From Pseudomonas sp. DY-1 (GTDB lineage Bacteria; Pseudomonadota; Gammaproteobacteria; Pseudomonadales; Pseudomonadaceae), in the NCBI RefSeq assembly GCF_003626975.1, contig NZ_CP032616.1:2728001-2792000 (forward strand): a DNA stretch of 64,000 nucleotides. The letters run 5' to 3'. Of this stretch, positions 1-9,804 are shown one piece after another. Below the pieces are notes generated by a model, which did no database searches, was not told where the DNA came from, and saw only the letters and a list, made by a program, of their open reading frames with translations. Within the stretch, counting starts at the first letter, position 1. Every line of letters begins with the position of its first letter. Position numbers and translations under genes: made by a program.

Positions 1-592
<592 letters not shown>

Positions 593-1366
593 ATGGGCGA
601 TGCATTGGATTTCAGCGGCAAGGTGGTTCTGGTAACCGGTGGCGGCAAGGGTGTGGGCCGGGGCATCAGCCAGCGCTTTCTCGCCGGTGGCGCCGAGGTG
701 GTGATCTGCGGCCGCAATGCCCCGGACGTATTGCCCCGTCACGCAGGCCGCGAGGCTCTGTTCCTGCCGTGTGACGTGCGCGATATCGAGCAGCTGCAAC
801 GCATGCTGGACAACATCGTCGAGCGCTTCGGACGGCTCGACGTACTGGTGAACAACGCTGGCGGCGCACCCCATGCCGAGGCGGCCACGGCCTCGCCGCG
901 CTTCTCCGAATCCATCATCCGTCTCAACCTGCTGGCGCCGCTCAACCTCTGCCAACTGGCCAACCGGGTGATGCAGGCCCAGCCCGAGGGCGGCGCCATC
1001 GTCAACATCTGCAGCGTCAGCGCCACCCGCCCCTCCCCTGGCACCGCCGCTTATGGTGCGGCCAAGGCCGGACTGCTCAACCTCACCCGCTCGCTCGCGG
1101 TGGAATGGGCGCCCAAAGTAAGGGTGAATGCCATAACGGCGGGGCTGATCCTCACCGAACAGGCGGAGCTGCATTACGGCGATGCCGAGGGTGTGGCACG
1201 GGTAGCGGCGGGAATTCCGCTGCAGCGCATGGCGAGCCCCGAGGACATTGGTGATGCCTGTCTGTACCTGGCATCGCGCCTTTCCAGCTACGTGAGCGGC
1301 GCGGATATCTGCGTGCATGGCGGGGGAGAGAAGCCGGCGTTTCTGGAGCAGGCGGGGGCAAATTGA
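593..1366 (+). CDS. Short-chain dehydrogenase/reductase at edge of steroid cluster
   Basis: A 257-residue classical SDR. The Rossmann motif TGGGKGVG is at residues 15-22, NNAG at 87-90, and the catalytic triad is Ser141, Tyr154 and Lys158 (YGAAK). The start is the ATG at 593 behind GAGGAAACGACC. It is the only rightward gene in the first 17 kb and faces the leftward SnoaL-type gene, with a hairpin repeat between them. Position beside steroid genes suggests a hydroxysteroid or hydroxyacyl-CoA dehydrogenase working with NAD(P), but SDR sequence alone does not fix the substrate. The C-terminus VHGGGEKPAFLEQ is not diagnostic. Function assigned at family level only. Confidence 0.85.
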   Translation: MGDALDFSGKVVLVTGGGKGVGRGISQRFLAGGAEVVICGRNAPDVLPRHAGREALFLPCDVRDIEQLQRMLDNIVERFGRLDVLVNNAGGAPHAEAATASPRFSESIIRLNLLAPLNLCQLANRVMQAQPEGGAIVNICSVSATRPSPGTAAYGAAKAGLLNLTRSLAVEWAPKVRVNAITAGLILTEQAELHYGDAEGVARVAAGIPLQRMASPEDIGDACLYLASRLSSYVSGADICVHGGGEKPAFLEQAGAN

Positions 1367-1376
1367 ACGCGCGCCT

Positions 1377-1462
1377 GTAGGTTGGCACTGCGTTTGAAAA
1401 GCCCAACATCACCCGGGTCGACCTGACGATGTTGGGCCTCGCTTCGTTCGGCGCCAACCTAC
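1377..1462. repeat. Nested inverted repeat between converging genes
   Basis: Outer arms GTAGGTTGGC (1377-1386) and GCCAACCTAC (1453-1462) and inner arms GCCCAACATC (1401-1410) and GATGTTGGGC (1428-1437) form a long nested hairpin. It lies between two converging genes and overlaps the stop codon of the leftward one, so it could work as a two-way transcription stop. This is a common type of Pseudomonas intergenic palindrome. Confidence 0.75.
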
Positions 1463-1905
1463 GAGGATGTCGAGGCGCCTACAACCATCGAATGCGCCCG
1501 AAACACCGTCTCGACGATCTTCCACTGCCCGTCGATGCGGCGATAGCGATCCTGGTAGACCCCGCCCAGTTGTCGCGTAGCACCAGACTCGGCATCGACA
1601 TTGAAGTAGTAGAGCGCCCAGCGCCCCGCAACTTCGTCGTCAACCAGATGTTCCAGTTCGGGATTGGCGCCGTGGTGCAGGTCGATCACCCGTTCGTTGC
1701 AGGCCAGTGACTGGTAGAGCGCGACAAAGCTGTCACGCTCCTGGAAGGTGCCCACCGGGCCGTAGTCGATCGTGATCGGCCCCTCGGCAAAGCAGGCACG
1801 AATCGTCTCCACGTCCTTCAGATCGCAGGCGTTGAGATAGCGGTGCTTGAGCAGACGAACAGCCTCCAGCGCTTCGAGGCGCGCGATGCGCTGTTCAAGG
1901 TTCAT
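1459..1905 (-). CDS. SnoaL/NTF2-fold protein resembling bile-acid 7-alpha-dehydratase (BaiE)
   Basis: A 148-residue SnoaL-like protein. The start ATG at 1905 overlaps the stop of the upstream ketosteroid isomerase by four bases (ATGA), so the two are translationally coupled. From my recollection of BaiE, the Tyr and Asp of the active site (Tyr30, Asp35) have counterparts at Tyr23 and Asp28 with the same five-residue spacing, and His83 matches His77 in LHHGANPE; the following GRW and the RIDGQWKIVET block also align. The BaiE Asp106 position is Tyr100 here, so the site is not fully conserved. A hydroxysteroid dehydratase acting on a 7- or 12-hydroxyl, or another lyase on a steroid intermediate, is a reasonable hypothesis. 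A non-catalytic NTF2-fold protein cannot be ruled out. Confidence 0.7.
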   Translation of the reverse strand: MNLEQRIARLEALEAVRLLKHRYLNACDLKDVETIRACFAEGPITIDYGPVGTFQERDSFVALYQSLACNERVIDLHHGANPELEHLVDDEVAGRWALYYFNVDAESGATRQLGGVYQDRYRRIDGQWKIVETVFRAHSMVVGASTSS

Positions 1906-2291
1906 GACGCGTTCCTCGCCACCAGGTTGGCCTCGCCCCAGAAGGCCTTCATCGAGCGGATGCGGCCTTCGGCGTCGAACTCCATCACATCGATCACCTG
2001 GATGGAGCACGGCGCGCCGTTCCATACCAGGTCCACGCAGAACGGCACCGCGCCGCTGCCGGCGTGGCTGGCAGATACCGGACCCGTGCGGCGGGCGCGG
2101 GCGTTGGCGCGGCCCAGCCCCTCGCGGTAGAAGCGGTCGATGGCCTCGATGCCCACATGGGGCGGGCTGCCGACGGGGTCTTCCACCGTGGCATCGGCGG
2201 CGTAGAGCGCGACGATGCCATCGATATCGCAGGCGTCCACCAGCTCGACGTAGCGGGCCATGGTTTCCTGTACCTGTTGCGGACTGATCAT
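1902..2291 (-). CDS. ksi: Steroid Delta-isomerase (ketosteroid isomerase)
   Basis: A 129-residue protein that moves the double bond of 3-oxo-Delta5-steroids to Delta4. It lines up closely with the P. putida enzyme as I remember it: Tyr14, Asp38 and Asp101 match catalytic Tyr16, Asp40 and Asp103 with identical spacings (24 and 87 residues), and Tyr30 and Tyr55 match the supporting tyrosines. Shared blocks include ARYVELVD, DATVEDP, FYREGLG, TGPV.ASH and VIDVM.FD. The start is ATG 2291, ten bases after the thiolase stop; a longer reading frame upstream runs into the thiolase gene and is rejected. The 3' end overlaps the SnoaL gene. This gene is the strongest single indicator that the cluster handles true steroids. 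Confidence 0.93.
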   Translation of the reverse strand: MISPQQVQETMARYVELVDACDIDGIVALYAADATVEDPVGSPPHVGIEAIDRFYREGLGRANARARRTGPVSASHAGSGAVPFCVDLVWNGAPCSIQVIDVMEFDAEGRIRSMKAFWGEANLVARNAS

Positions 2292-2301
2292 CAGATGCTC
2301 C

Positions 2302-3504
<1,203 letters not shown>

Positions 3505-3544
3505 TCTGTTGTCCTCTGGATTCGCGCGGGGCAAGGGGAGACTT

Positions 3545-3644
3545 TGTGGGGCCGAATTCTTTCGCTATGCAGACCGCAGGTCTGCCCTGCGTGGCCTGAA
3601 GGGGGCAGCTGCGCTGCCCTTTCGCGAATGAATTCGCTCCCACA
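3545..3644. repeat. REP-type palindrome inside operon (copy 1)
   Basis: Arms TGTGGGGCCGAATTCTTTCGC (imperfect) and GCGAATGAATTCGCTCCCACA face each other across about 60 bases that include a second small stem (GGGGGCAGCTGCGCTGCCC). This is the GGGAGCGAATTCATTCGC family seen at ten or so places in the window. It fills the gap between MaoC and the thiolase, so operon transcription would have to cross it. Confidence 0.75.
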
Positions 3645-3662
3645 GGAAAAGCGCACCTCAGA

Positions 3663-4121
3663 TCACGCCGGGTAATACCGACTGATGGTGTCCACCACGC
3701 AGCCCGGACGATCCTCCCCCTCGATCTCCACACTGATGCGGATGGTGGCCTGGACTCCGCCCTTCACGGCTTCGGCGGCGATAAGTTGCGCACTGCCGCG
3801 CACACGGTTGCCGGCGCGGACCACATTGGGGAAACGGACCTTCTCGCAGCCGTAGTTCACCCCCATGGAGATGCCGCGCACCTCGACTATCTGCGGCAGG
3901 AACAGGTTGACCAGGGCCAGGGTCAGGTAGCCGTGGGCGATGCAGGCACCGAAGGGGCCGCTGGCGGCGCGAACCGGGTCGACGTGGATCCACTGGTGGT
4001 CGCCGGTGGCATCGGCGAATTGGTCGATGCGCGACTGCTCGACACTCAACCACTCGCTGTGACCCAGTTGTTCGCCCACCCGCTCCAGCAAGGCAGCCGG
4101 GGTTTCGAAGATCACCTTCAT
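3663..4121 (-). CDS. MaoC-family (R)-specific enoyl-CoA hydratase
   Basis: A 152-residue hotdog-fold hydratase. The hydratase-2 motif ADATGDHQWIHVD gives a catalytic Asp41/His46 pair, followed by the usual AASGPFGACIAHGYLTL helix. It is a single-hotdog, MaoC-like dehydratase of typical length. The start ATG 4121 lies two bases past the ipdF-like stop (4124), indicating coupled translation. It would hydrate a trans-2-enoyl-CoA formed by one of the acyl-CoA dehydrogenase pairs; the hydroxyacyl product could go to one of the SDRs. The precise steroid-derived substrate is unknown. Confidence 0.85.
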   Translation of the reverse strand: MKVIFETPAALLERVGEQLGHSEWLSVEQSRIDQFADATGDHQWIHVDPVRAASGPFGACIAHGYLTLALVNLFLPQIVEVRGISMGVNYGCEKVRFPNVVRAGNRVRGSAQLIAAEAVKGGVQATIRISVEIEGEDRPGCVVDTISRYYPA

Positions 4122-4123
4122 GC

Positions 4124-4906
4124 TCAGGCCCTCTGGCTGGAAACCGACAGCACTTCGCCGGTCATGTAGGAGCTGTAGTCGCTGGCCAGGAACATCATCA
4201 CGTTGGCCACTTCCCAGACTTCTGCGGCGCGGCCGAAGGCCTCGCGGGAGGCGAGCTGGTCCAGCAACTCCTTGGGTGCGGATCGCTTCAGGAAGTCATG
4301 CAGGGCGATGCTCGGACTCACCGCGTTGATGCGGATGCCGTGTTCGGCCGCCTCCACCGCTGCGCAGCGGGTCAAGGCCATGACACCGGCCTTGGCGGCG
4401 GCGTAGTGGCTTTGTTCCTTCTGCGCGCGCCAGCCGAGTACCGAGGCGTTGTTGACGATCACGCCGGCCTGGCGCTCGATCATCTTCGGCAGCATGGCGC
4501 GGGTCATGCGCATGGTGCCGGTGAGGGTTACGTCGAGGACGCGGTTCCATTCCTCATCGCTCATCTCCACCAGCAGGCGCGATCCACCCAGGCCAGCATT
4601 GTTGATCAGCACATCGACTCCGCCCAGCTCGCGCTCGGCCGCCGTGACCAGGGCCTGCACCTGCTCCTCAATGGTGACGTTGCAGACCTGGCCATGGACC
4701 TGATCGAGTCCGGTGGCCTCGCGAATCTTCGCCACCGCCTCCTGCAGGCGTCCTTCATGGATGTCGCTGATCATCAGTGCGCGACAGCCTTCCTCGGCAG
4801 CGCGCAAGGCGGCAGAGAAGCCGATACCAGCACCAGCCGCGGCAGTGATCAGAACCGATTTGCCGCGCAGCAGGCCGTGGCCGGGAACGTAGGTTGGAAT
4901 GGTCAT
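4124..4906 (-). CDS. ipdF: SDR resembling IpdF (Rv3559c-type), HIP-CoA pathway
   Basis: A 260-residue SDR. Glycine motif TAAAGAGIG is at 21-29, NNAG at 102-105, and Ser155, Tyr168, Lys172 form the catalytic set. The blocks NNASVLGWRAQ, SHYAAAKAGVMALTR, INAVSPSIA, EAFGRAAE.WEVA and FLASDYSSY.TGEV.SVS match my recollection of mycobacterial IpdF, which oxidises the ring hydroxyl of 5-OH-HIP-CoA. It lies directly next to an acyl-CoA dehydrogenase, as ipdF lies beside fadE30 in M. tuberculosis. The start is ATG 4906. Orthology would need a phylogeny but family membership is well supported. Confidence 0.82.
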   Translation of the reverse strand: MTIPTYVPGHGLLRGKSVLITAAAGAGIGFSAALRAAEEGCRALMISDIHEGRLQEAVAKIREATGLDQVHGQVCNVTIEEQVQALVTAAERELGGVDVLINNAGLGGSRLLVEMSDEEWNRVLDVTLTGTMRMTRAMLPKMIERQAGVIVNNASVLGWRAQKEQSHYAAAKAGVMALTRCAAVEAAEHGIRINAVSPSIALHDFLKRSAPKELLDQLASREAFGRAAEVWEVANVMMFLASDYSSYMTGEVLSVSSQRA

Positions 4907-4920
4907 GCAAGGTCCTCGGA

Positions 4921-6108
4921 TCAGGCGCGCACGCGCGGTTCGCGGGGCATGCCCAGGGCGCGTTCGGCGATGATGTTGCGTTGGATTTCGTTGGTGCCGC
5001 CGTAGATGGAATCGGAGCGGCTGAAGAGGAACATCGACTGCAGACGGCCCAGTTCATAGGGCGCGCCCTCCAGCAATTCAGCGTCGGGGCCGAGGACGTC
5101 CATGGCCAGTTTGCCCAGCTCGACATGCCAATTGGCCCAGCACAGCTTGTAGATCATCGCCTCGCGACGCAGCGCGCCATCCTGTGCACCGGAGAGCATG
5201 CGCAGGGAGTTGTAGCGCAGGATGCGCAACCCACCCCAGGCTTCGGCGATGCGCTGACGCAGCAATGGGTCACGGGCGGCACCGTTGGCGCGGGCAATCT
5301 GGATGATCTCTTCCAGTTCGTTCTGGAACAGCATCTGCTGGCCGAGGGTGGAGACACCACGCTCGAAGCCCAGCAGGGCCATGGCGATCTTCCAGCCATC
5401 GCCCGGCACGCCGAGGATGTTATCGGCGTCGGTCAGCGCGTCATCGAAGAACACTTCGTTGAATTCGGAGGTACCGGTGAGCTGCTCGATGGGGCGCACC
5501 GTGATACCCGGCTGGTGCATGGGCACCAGCAGGAATGACAGCCCCTGGTGGCCAACGCTGCCCGCCTCGGTACGGGCGATGACGAAGCACCATTCGGATT
5601 CGTGGGCGAGCGAGGTCCAGACTTTCTGACCGCTGATGCGCCACTGGCCGTTCTCCAGCACCGCGCGGGTCTTCACATTGGCCAGATCCGAGCCTGCGGC
5701 CGGCTCGGAGTAGCCCTGGCACCAGAACTCGGTGCCCGCGACTATCCCCGGCAACAGGCGACGCTTTTGCTCCTCGGTGCCGAAGGCGGCGATGGTCGGC
5801 CCTGCCAGGCCTTCACCGATGTGTCCCATGCGGCCGGGGCCACCGGCGCGGGCGTACTCCTCGTGGAAGATCACCTGCTGATTGATAGAAAGGCCACGCC
5901 CGCCATGTTCCGGCGCCCAGCCCACGCAGGTCCAGCCACCTTCGGCCAGCTTGCGCTCCCAGGCTTTGCGCTCCTCGGGAAAGCTGTGCTCATCGCCCGG
6001 CCCACCGCGAAAGCGCAGCGGCTCGAAATCGCCCCGGAGATTGTCCGCCAGCCAGCCGGCCACCTCGCGGCGGAAGGCTTCGTCCGCCTCACTGAAACTG
6101 ATCTTCAT
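4921..6108 (-). CDS. Acyl-CoA dehydrogenase, large (catalytic) subunit, FadE30-like candidate
   Basis: A 395-residue flavoprotein subunit. ATG 6108 begins MKISFSEADEAFRREV and overlaps the stop of the preceding acyl-CoA dehydrogenase gene by four bases (ATGA), so the two form a coupled pair. The C-terminal motif reads YGGTNEIQRNIIAER, with Gly where MCAD-type enzymes carry the catalytic Glu; Glu249 in GFERG instead occupies the position used by isovaleryl-CoA dehydrogenase. WCQGYSEPAAGSDL and KVWTS contact flavin in the family. Next to the ipdF-like gene it is the best candidate for the HIP-CoA dehydrogenase (FadE30 role), though a heteromeric partner makes a FadE31/32/33-type role possible. 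Confidence 0.85.
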   Translation of the reverse strand: MKISFSEADEAFRREVAGWLADNLRGDFEPLRFRGGPGDEHSFPEERKAWERKLAEGGWTCVGWAPEHGGRGLSINQQVIFHEEYARAGGPGRMGHIGEGLAGPTIAAFGTEEQKRRLLPGIVAGTEFWCQGYSEPAAGSDLANVKTRAVLENGQWRISGQKVWTSLAHESEWCFVIARTEAGSVGHQGLSFLLVPMHQPGITVRPIEQLTGTSEFNEVFFDDALTDADNILGVPGDGWKIAMALLGFERGVSTLGQQMLFQNELEEIIQIARANGAARDPLLRQRIAEAWGGLRILRYNSLRMLSGAQDGALRREAMIYKLCWANWHVELGKLAMDVLGPDAELLEGAPYELGRLQSMFLFSRSDSIYGGTNEIQRNIIAERALGMPREPRVRA

Positions 6109-7262
6109 GCGTATTCCCCAAGGAGGGCCACGGCGATGCGCTCGCGGTGCCAGGACGGCGCGCCGAACAGGGCCTCGCTGGCCCGTGCGCGCTTGAAGTA
6201 GAGGTGCGGGTCGTACTCCCAGGTGAAGCCGACGCCACCATGCATCTGGATCGATTCCGCCGCGCAATGGAAAAACGCCTCAGAGCAACGCGACTTGGCC
6301 AGGGCAGCGGCCAGAGGCAGTTCGGCGGCGACTTCGGGATCGCCATTACCGGCCAGGACTTCCTCGGCCACACAAGCGGCGTACAAGGCGGCCGATCGCG
6401 CGCACTCCACCTCCAGCATCATGTCGGCGGCGCGGTGCTTGATGGCCTGGAAGCTGGCGATGGCGCGACCAAACTGTTGCCGTTCAGCTGTATAGGCCAG
6501 CGTCAGGTCGAGGGCCTGCTGGGCGCCGCCAGTCTGCTCGGCGGCCAGGGCCACGCAAGCCAGTTGCAGGATTTTCTCCAGCAACTCACCGCCCTGCCCC
6601 GGCGTGCCCAGCGCGGCATCGGCACCGACATACACGTGGTTGAGTTCGACTTCGGCCAGCTTGCGGGTCTGGTCCAGTGTCGGAACCAGCTTGCGGCTGA
6701 TGCCGGGCGTGTCCGCCGGAATGGCGAACAGGCCGATGCCCTCGCTACCCCGTGCCGCCACGACCAGCAGACCAGCACTGTGACCATCGATCACCTGGCG
6801 CAACTTGCCGTCGAGGACAAAGCCTTTACCCTCGTCGCGCACGCTGGCCTGTACCGAATCCAGCCCGTTACGGGTACTGCTGGTGTACGCCAGGGTGGCG
6901 GTCAGGCGGCCTTCGGCCAGTTGCGGAAGCCATTTCGCTTTCTGCTCCTCGCTCCCTCCCAGCAGCAGGGCCGGGGTGGCCAGGCAGGCGCTGGCGAAGA
7001 AGGGCGAGCAGAACAGACGACGCCCCATTTGCTCCAGCAGGATCGCCAGTTCCACGAAGCCCAAGCCAAGGCCACCATAGGCTTCGGGAATGTGGATGGC
7101 CGGCCAGACCATCTCGCTGCACACGCGCTGCCAGAGCACCGGGTCGTGGCCTAGATCGCTGGCCATCGCCGCACGCACGGCGGCGGAGTCAGATACATCC
7201 GCGAGAAAACTCTCGGCGGACTCGCGGATCATCTCCTGCTCATCGCTGAATGCGAATTCCAT
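6105..7262 (-). CDS. Acyl-CoA dehydrogenase, second subunit of pair
   Basis: A 385-residue acyl-CoA dehydrogenase family protein beginning MEFAFSDEQEMIRESAESF. It has the family fold and the C-terminal block IQMHGGVGFTWEYDPHLYFKRA, but the stretch that should read YEGT is LFGAP, and no Glu occurs at the alternative FERG site (the region reads CVALAAEQTGGA). Both usual catalytic-base positions are therefore empty, as expected for the non-catalytic partner of an alpha2-beta2 steroid acyl-CoA dehydrogenase. It overlaps the catalytic subunit gene by four bases. A 210-bp gap with a REP element separates it from the SDR upstream. Confidence 0.85.
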   Translation of the reverse strand: MEFAFSDEQEMIRESAESFLADVSDSAAVRAAMASDLGHDPVLWQRVCSEMVWPAIHIPEAYGGLGLGFVELAILLEQMGRRLFCSPFFASACLATPALLLGGSEEQKAKWLPQLAEGRLTATLAYTSSTRNGLDSVQASVRDEGKGFVLDGKLRQVIDGHSAGLLVVAARGSEGIGLFAIPADTPGISRKLVPTLDQTRKLAEVELNHVYVGADAALGTPGQGGELLEKILQLACVALAAEQTGGAQQALDLTLAYTAERQQFGRAIASFQAIKHRAADMMLEVECARSAALYAACVAEEVLAGNGDPEVAAELPLAAALAKSRCSEAFFHCAAESIQMHGGVGFTWEYDPHLYFKRARASEALFGAPSWHRERIAVALLGEYA

Positions 7263-7366
7263 AACGCTGCCTTCTTGTGATTCCAGGGCTGGAAAGGAGT
7301 CTGGCGAGTTGCGGAAGGCGGGGAATCGTCCGGATGGACGAAGCAGGCAGGTGGGTTGAAGGAGGG

Positions 7367-7441
7367 TGTGGGAGCGAATTCATTCGCCAAGCAGAATCAG
7401 AGGCCGCTGCACGGCCAATCGCGAATGAATTCGCTCCCACA
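7367..7441. repeat. REP-type palindrome inside operon (copy 2)
   Basis: TGTGGGAGCGAATTCATTCGC and GCGAATGAATTCGCTCCCACA are near-perfect inverted arms around about 33 bases with an internal GGCCGCTGCACGGCC stem. It sits just after the SDR stop and before the acyl-CoA dehydrogenase pair in the direction of transcription. Confidence 0.85.
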
Positions 7442-7472
7442 AAGAAAAGAAAGCAGCAGGGACGTGCGGGGC

Positions 7473-8348
7473 TCAGCTGCCGTACACCTTCTGCGCCGGC
7501 ACCGTTTCGGCGAGCAGGCGTTCGACCACCCCGCCCACTTCCTCCGGCTGGTAGCGTGCGCCCTTGTCGAACTCGGGGCCACGGCGCCAGCCGTCGGCGA
7601 TCGAGAGCCTGCCGCCTTCCACTTCGAACATGCGCCCGGTGATGGCCTGCGAGTCCTCTGAGCCCAGCCACACCACCAACGGGGCGACGTTCTCGGGGGC
7701 GAAGTGGTCGAAGCCTTCGTCCGGTCTCTTCATCACCTCGGCAAACACTTCCTCGGTCATGCCGGTGCGGGCGGCCGGGGCCAGGGCATTGGCGGTGATG
7801 CCGTAGCGCGCCAGTTCGGCCGCCTGCACCAGCGTCAGGGAAGCGATGCCACCTTTCGCAGCTGCGTAGTTGGACTGGCCGATGGAACCCTGCAGGCCGG
7901 CGCCGGAACTGGTGTTGATGATTCGGGCCTTGACCGCGACACCGCCCTTGGCCTGTTCGCGCCAGTGCTTCACGGCATGGCTGGCGAGACAGAAATGGCC
8001 CTTCAGGTGTACCGCCATCACGGCGTCCCAGTCGGCCTCGGTGAGGCTTGCGAACATGCGGTCGCGGCAGATACCGGCGTTGTTCACCAGCACGTGAAGG
8101 TCGCCAAAGGCTTCGATGGCCTGGCGCACGATTTCGCCGGCAGCGGCGTAGTTGGTGATATCGCCGTTGCTGGCGACAGCTTCGCCGCCCTTGGCGCGGA
8201 TTTCGGCGACCACCGCTTCGGCGGCCGGCAGGTTGATGTCATTGACCAGTACGTTGGCGCCTTCGGCGGCGAAGGCCAGTGCATAAGCACGGCCCAGCCC
8301 GCCGCCGGCGCCAGTGATGATGACGGAGCGGTTCTGGCAGATTGGCAT
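7473..8348 (-). CDS. SDR, MFE-2/17-beta-HSD4-type hydroxyacyl-CoA dehydrogenase candidate
   Basis: A 291-residue SDR. TGAGGGLGR is at residues 12-20, VNDIN at 35-39, NNAG at 89-92 and Ser148, Tyr161, Lys165 form the active site. The GGGLGRAYALAFAAEGANVLVND start, the NTSSGAGLQGS.GQ.NYAAAK block and the C-terminal tail that extends past the usual 250 residues are typical of the dehydrogenase units of multifunctional enzyme type 2 and of Hsd4A/Rv3548c-like proteins. It most likely oxidises a (3R)-hydroxyacyl-CoA made by a MaoC or crotonase hydratase. The ATG at 8348 follows a repeat-filled 158-bp gap after fadA6. Confidence 0.82.
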   Translation of the reverse strand: MPICQNRSVIITGAGGGLGRAYALAFAAEGANVLVNDINLPAAEAVVAEIRAKGGEAVASNGDITNYAAAGEIVRQAIEAFGDLHVLVNNAGICRDRMFASLTEADWDAVMAVHLKGHFCLASHAVKHWREQAKGGVAVKARIINTSSGAGLQGSIGQSNYAAAKGGIASLTLVQAAELARYGITANALAPAARTGMTEEVFAEVMKRPDEGFDHFAPENVAPLVVWLGSEDSQAITGRMFEVEGGRLSIADGWRRGPEFDKGARYQPEEVGGVVERLLAETVPAQKVYGS

Positions 8349-8382
8349 TTGGGGTTCTCCGGTGAGTTCGAATGGTGGTGAC

Positions 8383-8499
8383 GGCCCTCACCCCAAGCCT
8401 CTCCCAGAGGGAGAGGGGGCGGTCCGTGCAGTGGTCGAGTTCGGCACAGACTGCGTTGCTCCCCTCTCCTATTCAGGGAGAGGGGCCGGGGGAGAGGGG
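8383..8499. repeat. Double-hairpin CCCTCTCC repeat inside operon (copy A)
   Basis: Two hairpins, CCTCTCCCAGAGGGAGAGG (8399-8417) and CCCCTCTCC..GGGAGAGGGG (8461-8485), are enclosed by outer arms CCCTCACCCC and GGGGGAGAGGGG. The same plan, including a shared GTCCGTGCA spacer word, recurs at 9688-9796. The structure fills the gap between fadA6 and the SDR and could attenuate or stabilise the operon mRNA. Confidence 0.8.
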
Positions 8500-8506
8500 A
8501 GCGAGG

Positions 8507-9655
8507 TCAAAGGCGCTCGATGATGGTCACGTTCGCCTGCCCACCGCCTTCGCACATGGTCTGCATTCCGAAGCGGCCGCCGCTGCGTTCCAGCTCGTGC
8601 AGCAGCGTGCACATCAGCCGGGTGCCGGTGGCGCCCAGAGGGTGGCCGAGGGCGATAGCGCCACCGTTGACGTTGGTGCGTTCATGGGGGTAGCCGGTTT
8701 CCTTCAGCCAGGCCAGCGCGACCGAGGCAAAGGCTTCGTTGATTTCCACCCGATCGATGTCGTCCAGCTTCATGCCGGCACGCTTCAGCGCGTACGCGGT
8801 GGCCGGAATGGGCGCGGTGAGCATCCATACGGGGTCGTCGGCACGCACGCTGATGTGGTGGATGCGCGCACGGGGTGTGAGGTTGTAGCGCTTGAGCGCC
8901 GCCTCGGAGACCACCAGCAGCGCACTGGCGCCATCGCAGGTCTGGCTGGAAACCCCTGCAGTGACGCGGTCGCAGCCGAACAGGGTTTCAAGCTCGGCCA
9001 TCTTGTCCAGGCTGGTCTGGCGCGGGGTTTCGTCGTGCTCGACGCCGGCCAGTGGCACGATCTCGCGGGCGAAACGGCCCTGCTCGATGGCGCGCAAGGC
9101 GCGGCGGTGAGATTCCAGGGCGTAGGCCTCCAGCGCCTGGCGGGACAGGCCCCAGCGTTCGGCGATCATCTGCGCAGAGCGGAACTGGGTCGGCGGCACC
9201 TTGCCATAGCGCTTCACCCAGCCTTCGGAGCCGGAAAATGGGTCAGTGAAGCCCAGCGGTTCGGCGGCGGTCATGGCCGAAGAAATCGGAATCTGCGTCA
9301 TGGTCTGCACGCCACCGGCGATCACCACGTCCTGGGTGCCGCTCATCACGGCCTGGGCGGCGAAGTGCACCGCTTGCTGCGAAGAACCGCACTGGCGGTC
9401 GATGGTGGTGCCGGGCACGGCCTGGTCGAGGCCGGCGGCAAGCCAGCAGGTGCGGGCGATGTCCCCAGCCAGCGGGCCGATGGTGTCGACGCAACCGAAG
9501 ATCACATCGTCGTAGTCGGCGTCGGGAATGGAGTTGCGGGCGACCAGTTCGCGCAATACGTGGGCGCCCAGGTCAGCGGCGTGGATCTGGCTCAGGCCAC
9601 CCTTGCGCCGGCCGGTGGGCGTGCGCAGGGCGTCGACTATGTAGGCTTCGGGCAT
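8507..9655 (-). CDS. fadA6: Thiolase resembling FadA6 of the HIP-CoA pathway
   Basis: A 382-residue thiolase that starts [13 protein letters not shown] at ATG 9655; the in-frame extension upstream is translated repeat and is rejected. Cys89 in [13 protein letters not shown] is the nucleophile, His338 lies in GHPLGATG and Cys368 in [11 protein letters not shown]. Blocks [33 protein letters not shown] and [14 protein letters not shown] correspond to my memory of mycobacterial FadA6 (Rv3556c), the thiolase for the ring-opened C/D-ring CoA ester. It therefore probably releases acetyl-CoA or a similar unit late in the pathway. It is distinct from the other thiolase of this operon. Confidence 0.85.
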   Translation of the reverse strand: MPEAYIVDALRTPTGRRKGGLSQIHAADLGAHVLRELVARNSIPDADYDDVIFGCVDTIGPLAGDIARTCWLAAGLDQAVPGTTIDRQCGSSQQAVHFAAQAVMSGTQDVVIAGGVQTMTQIPISSAMTAAEPLGFTDPFSGSEGWVKRYGKVPPTQFRSAQMIAERWGLSRQALEAYALESHRRALRAIEQGRFAREIVPLAGVEHDETPRQTSLDKMAELETLFGCDRVTAGVSSQTCDGASALLVVSEAALKRYNLTPRARIHHISVRADDPVWMLTAPIPATAYALKRAGMKLDDIDRVEINEAFASVALAWLKETGYPHERTNVNGGAIALGHPLGATGTRLMCTLLHELERSGGRFGMQTMCEGGGQANVTIIERL

Positions 9656-9687
9656 TAGGTGGTCTCTTTGTAAGGTTGAAGTCGGTA

Positions 9688-9796
9688 GCCCTCTCCCCAG
9701 CCCTCTCCCTGAAGGGAGAGGGGGCTGTCCGTGCACGGTATGGCAGGCGCGAGTCACCCCTCTCCTCTTCAGGGAGAGGGGCCGGGGGGAGAGGGC
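9688..9796. repeat. Double-hairpin CCCTCTCC repeat inside operon (copy B)
   Basis: Same arrangement as copy A: CCCTCTCCCTGAAGGGAGAG, then GTCCGTGCAC, then CCCCTCTCC..TTCAGGGAGAGG, enclosed by GCCCTCTCCCC and GGGGGGAGAGGGC arms. It lies between an acyl-CoA dehydrogenase and fadA6. The two copies lie about 1.3 kb apart on either side of a single gene. Confidence 0.82.
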
Positions 9797-9804
9797 GCTA
9801 TCAA

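Noticed and set aside
8383..9796. Repeated GAGAGGG units considered as a CRISPR or tandem array
   Set aside because: There are only two multi-arm copies separated by a full gene, with no regular spacers and no cas genes.
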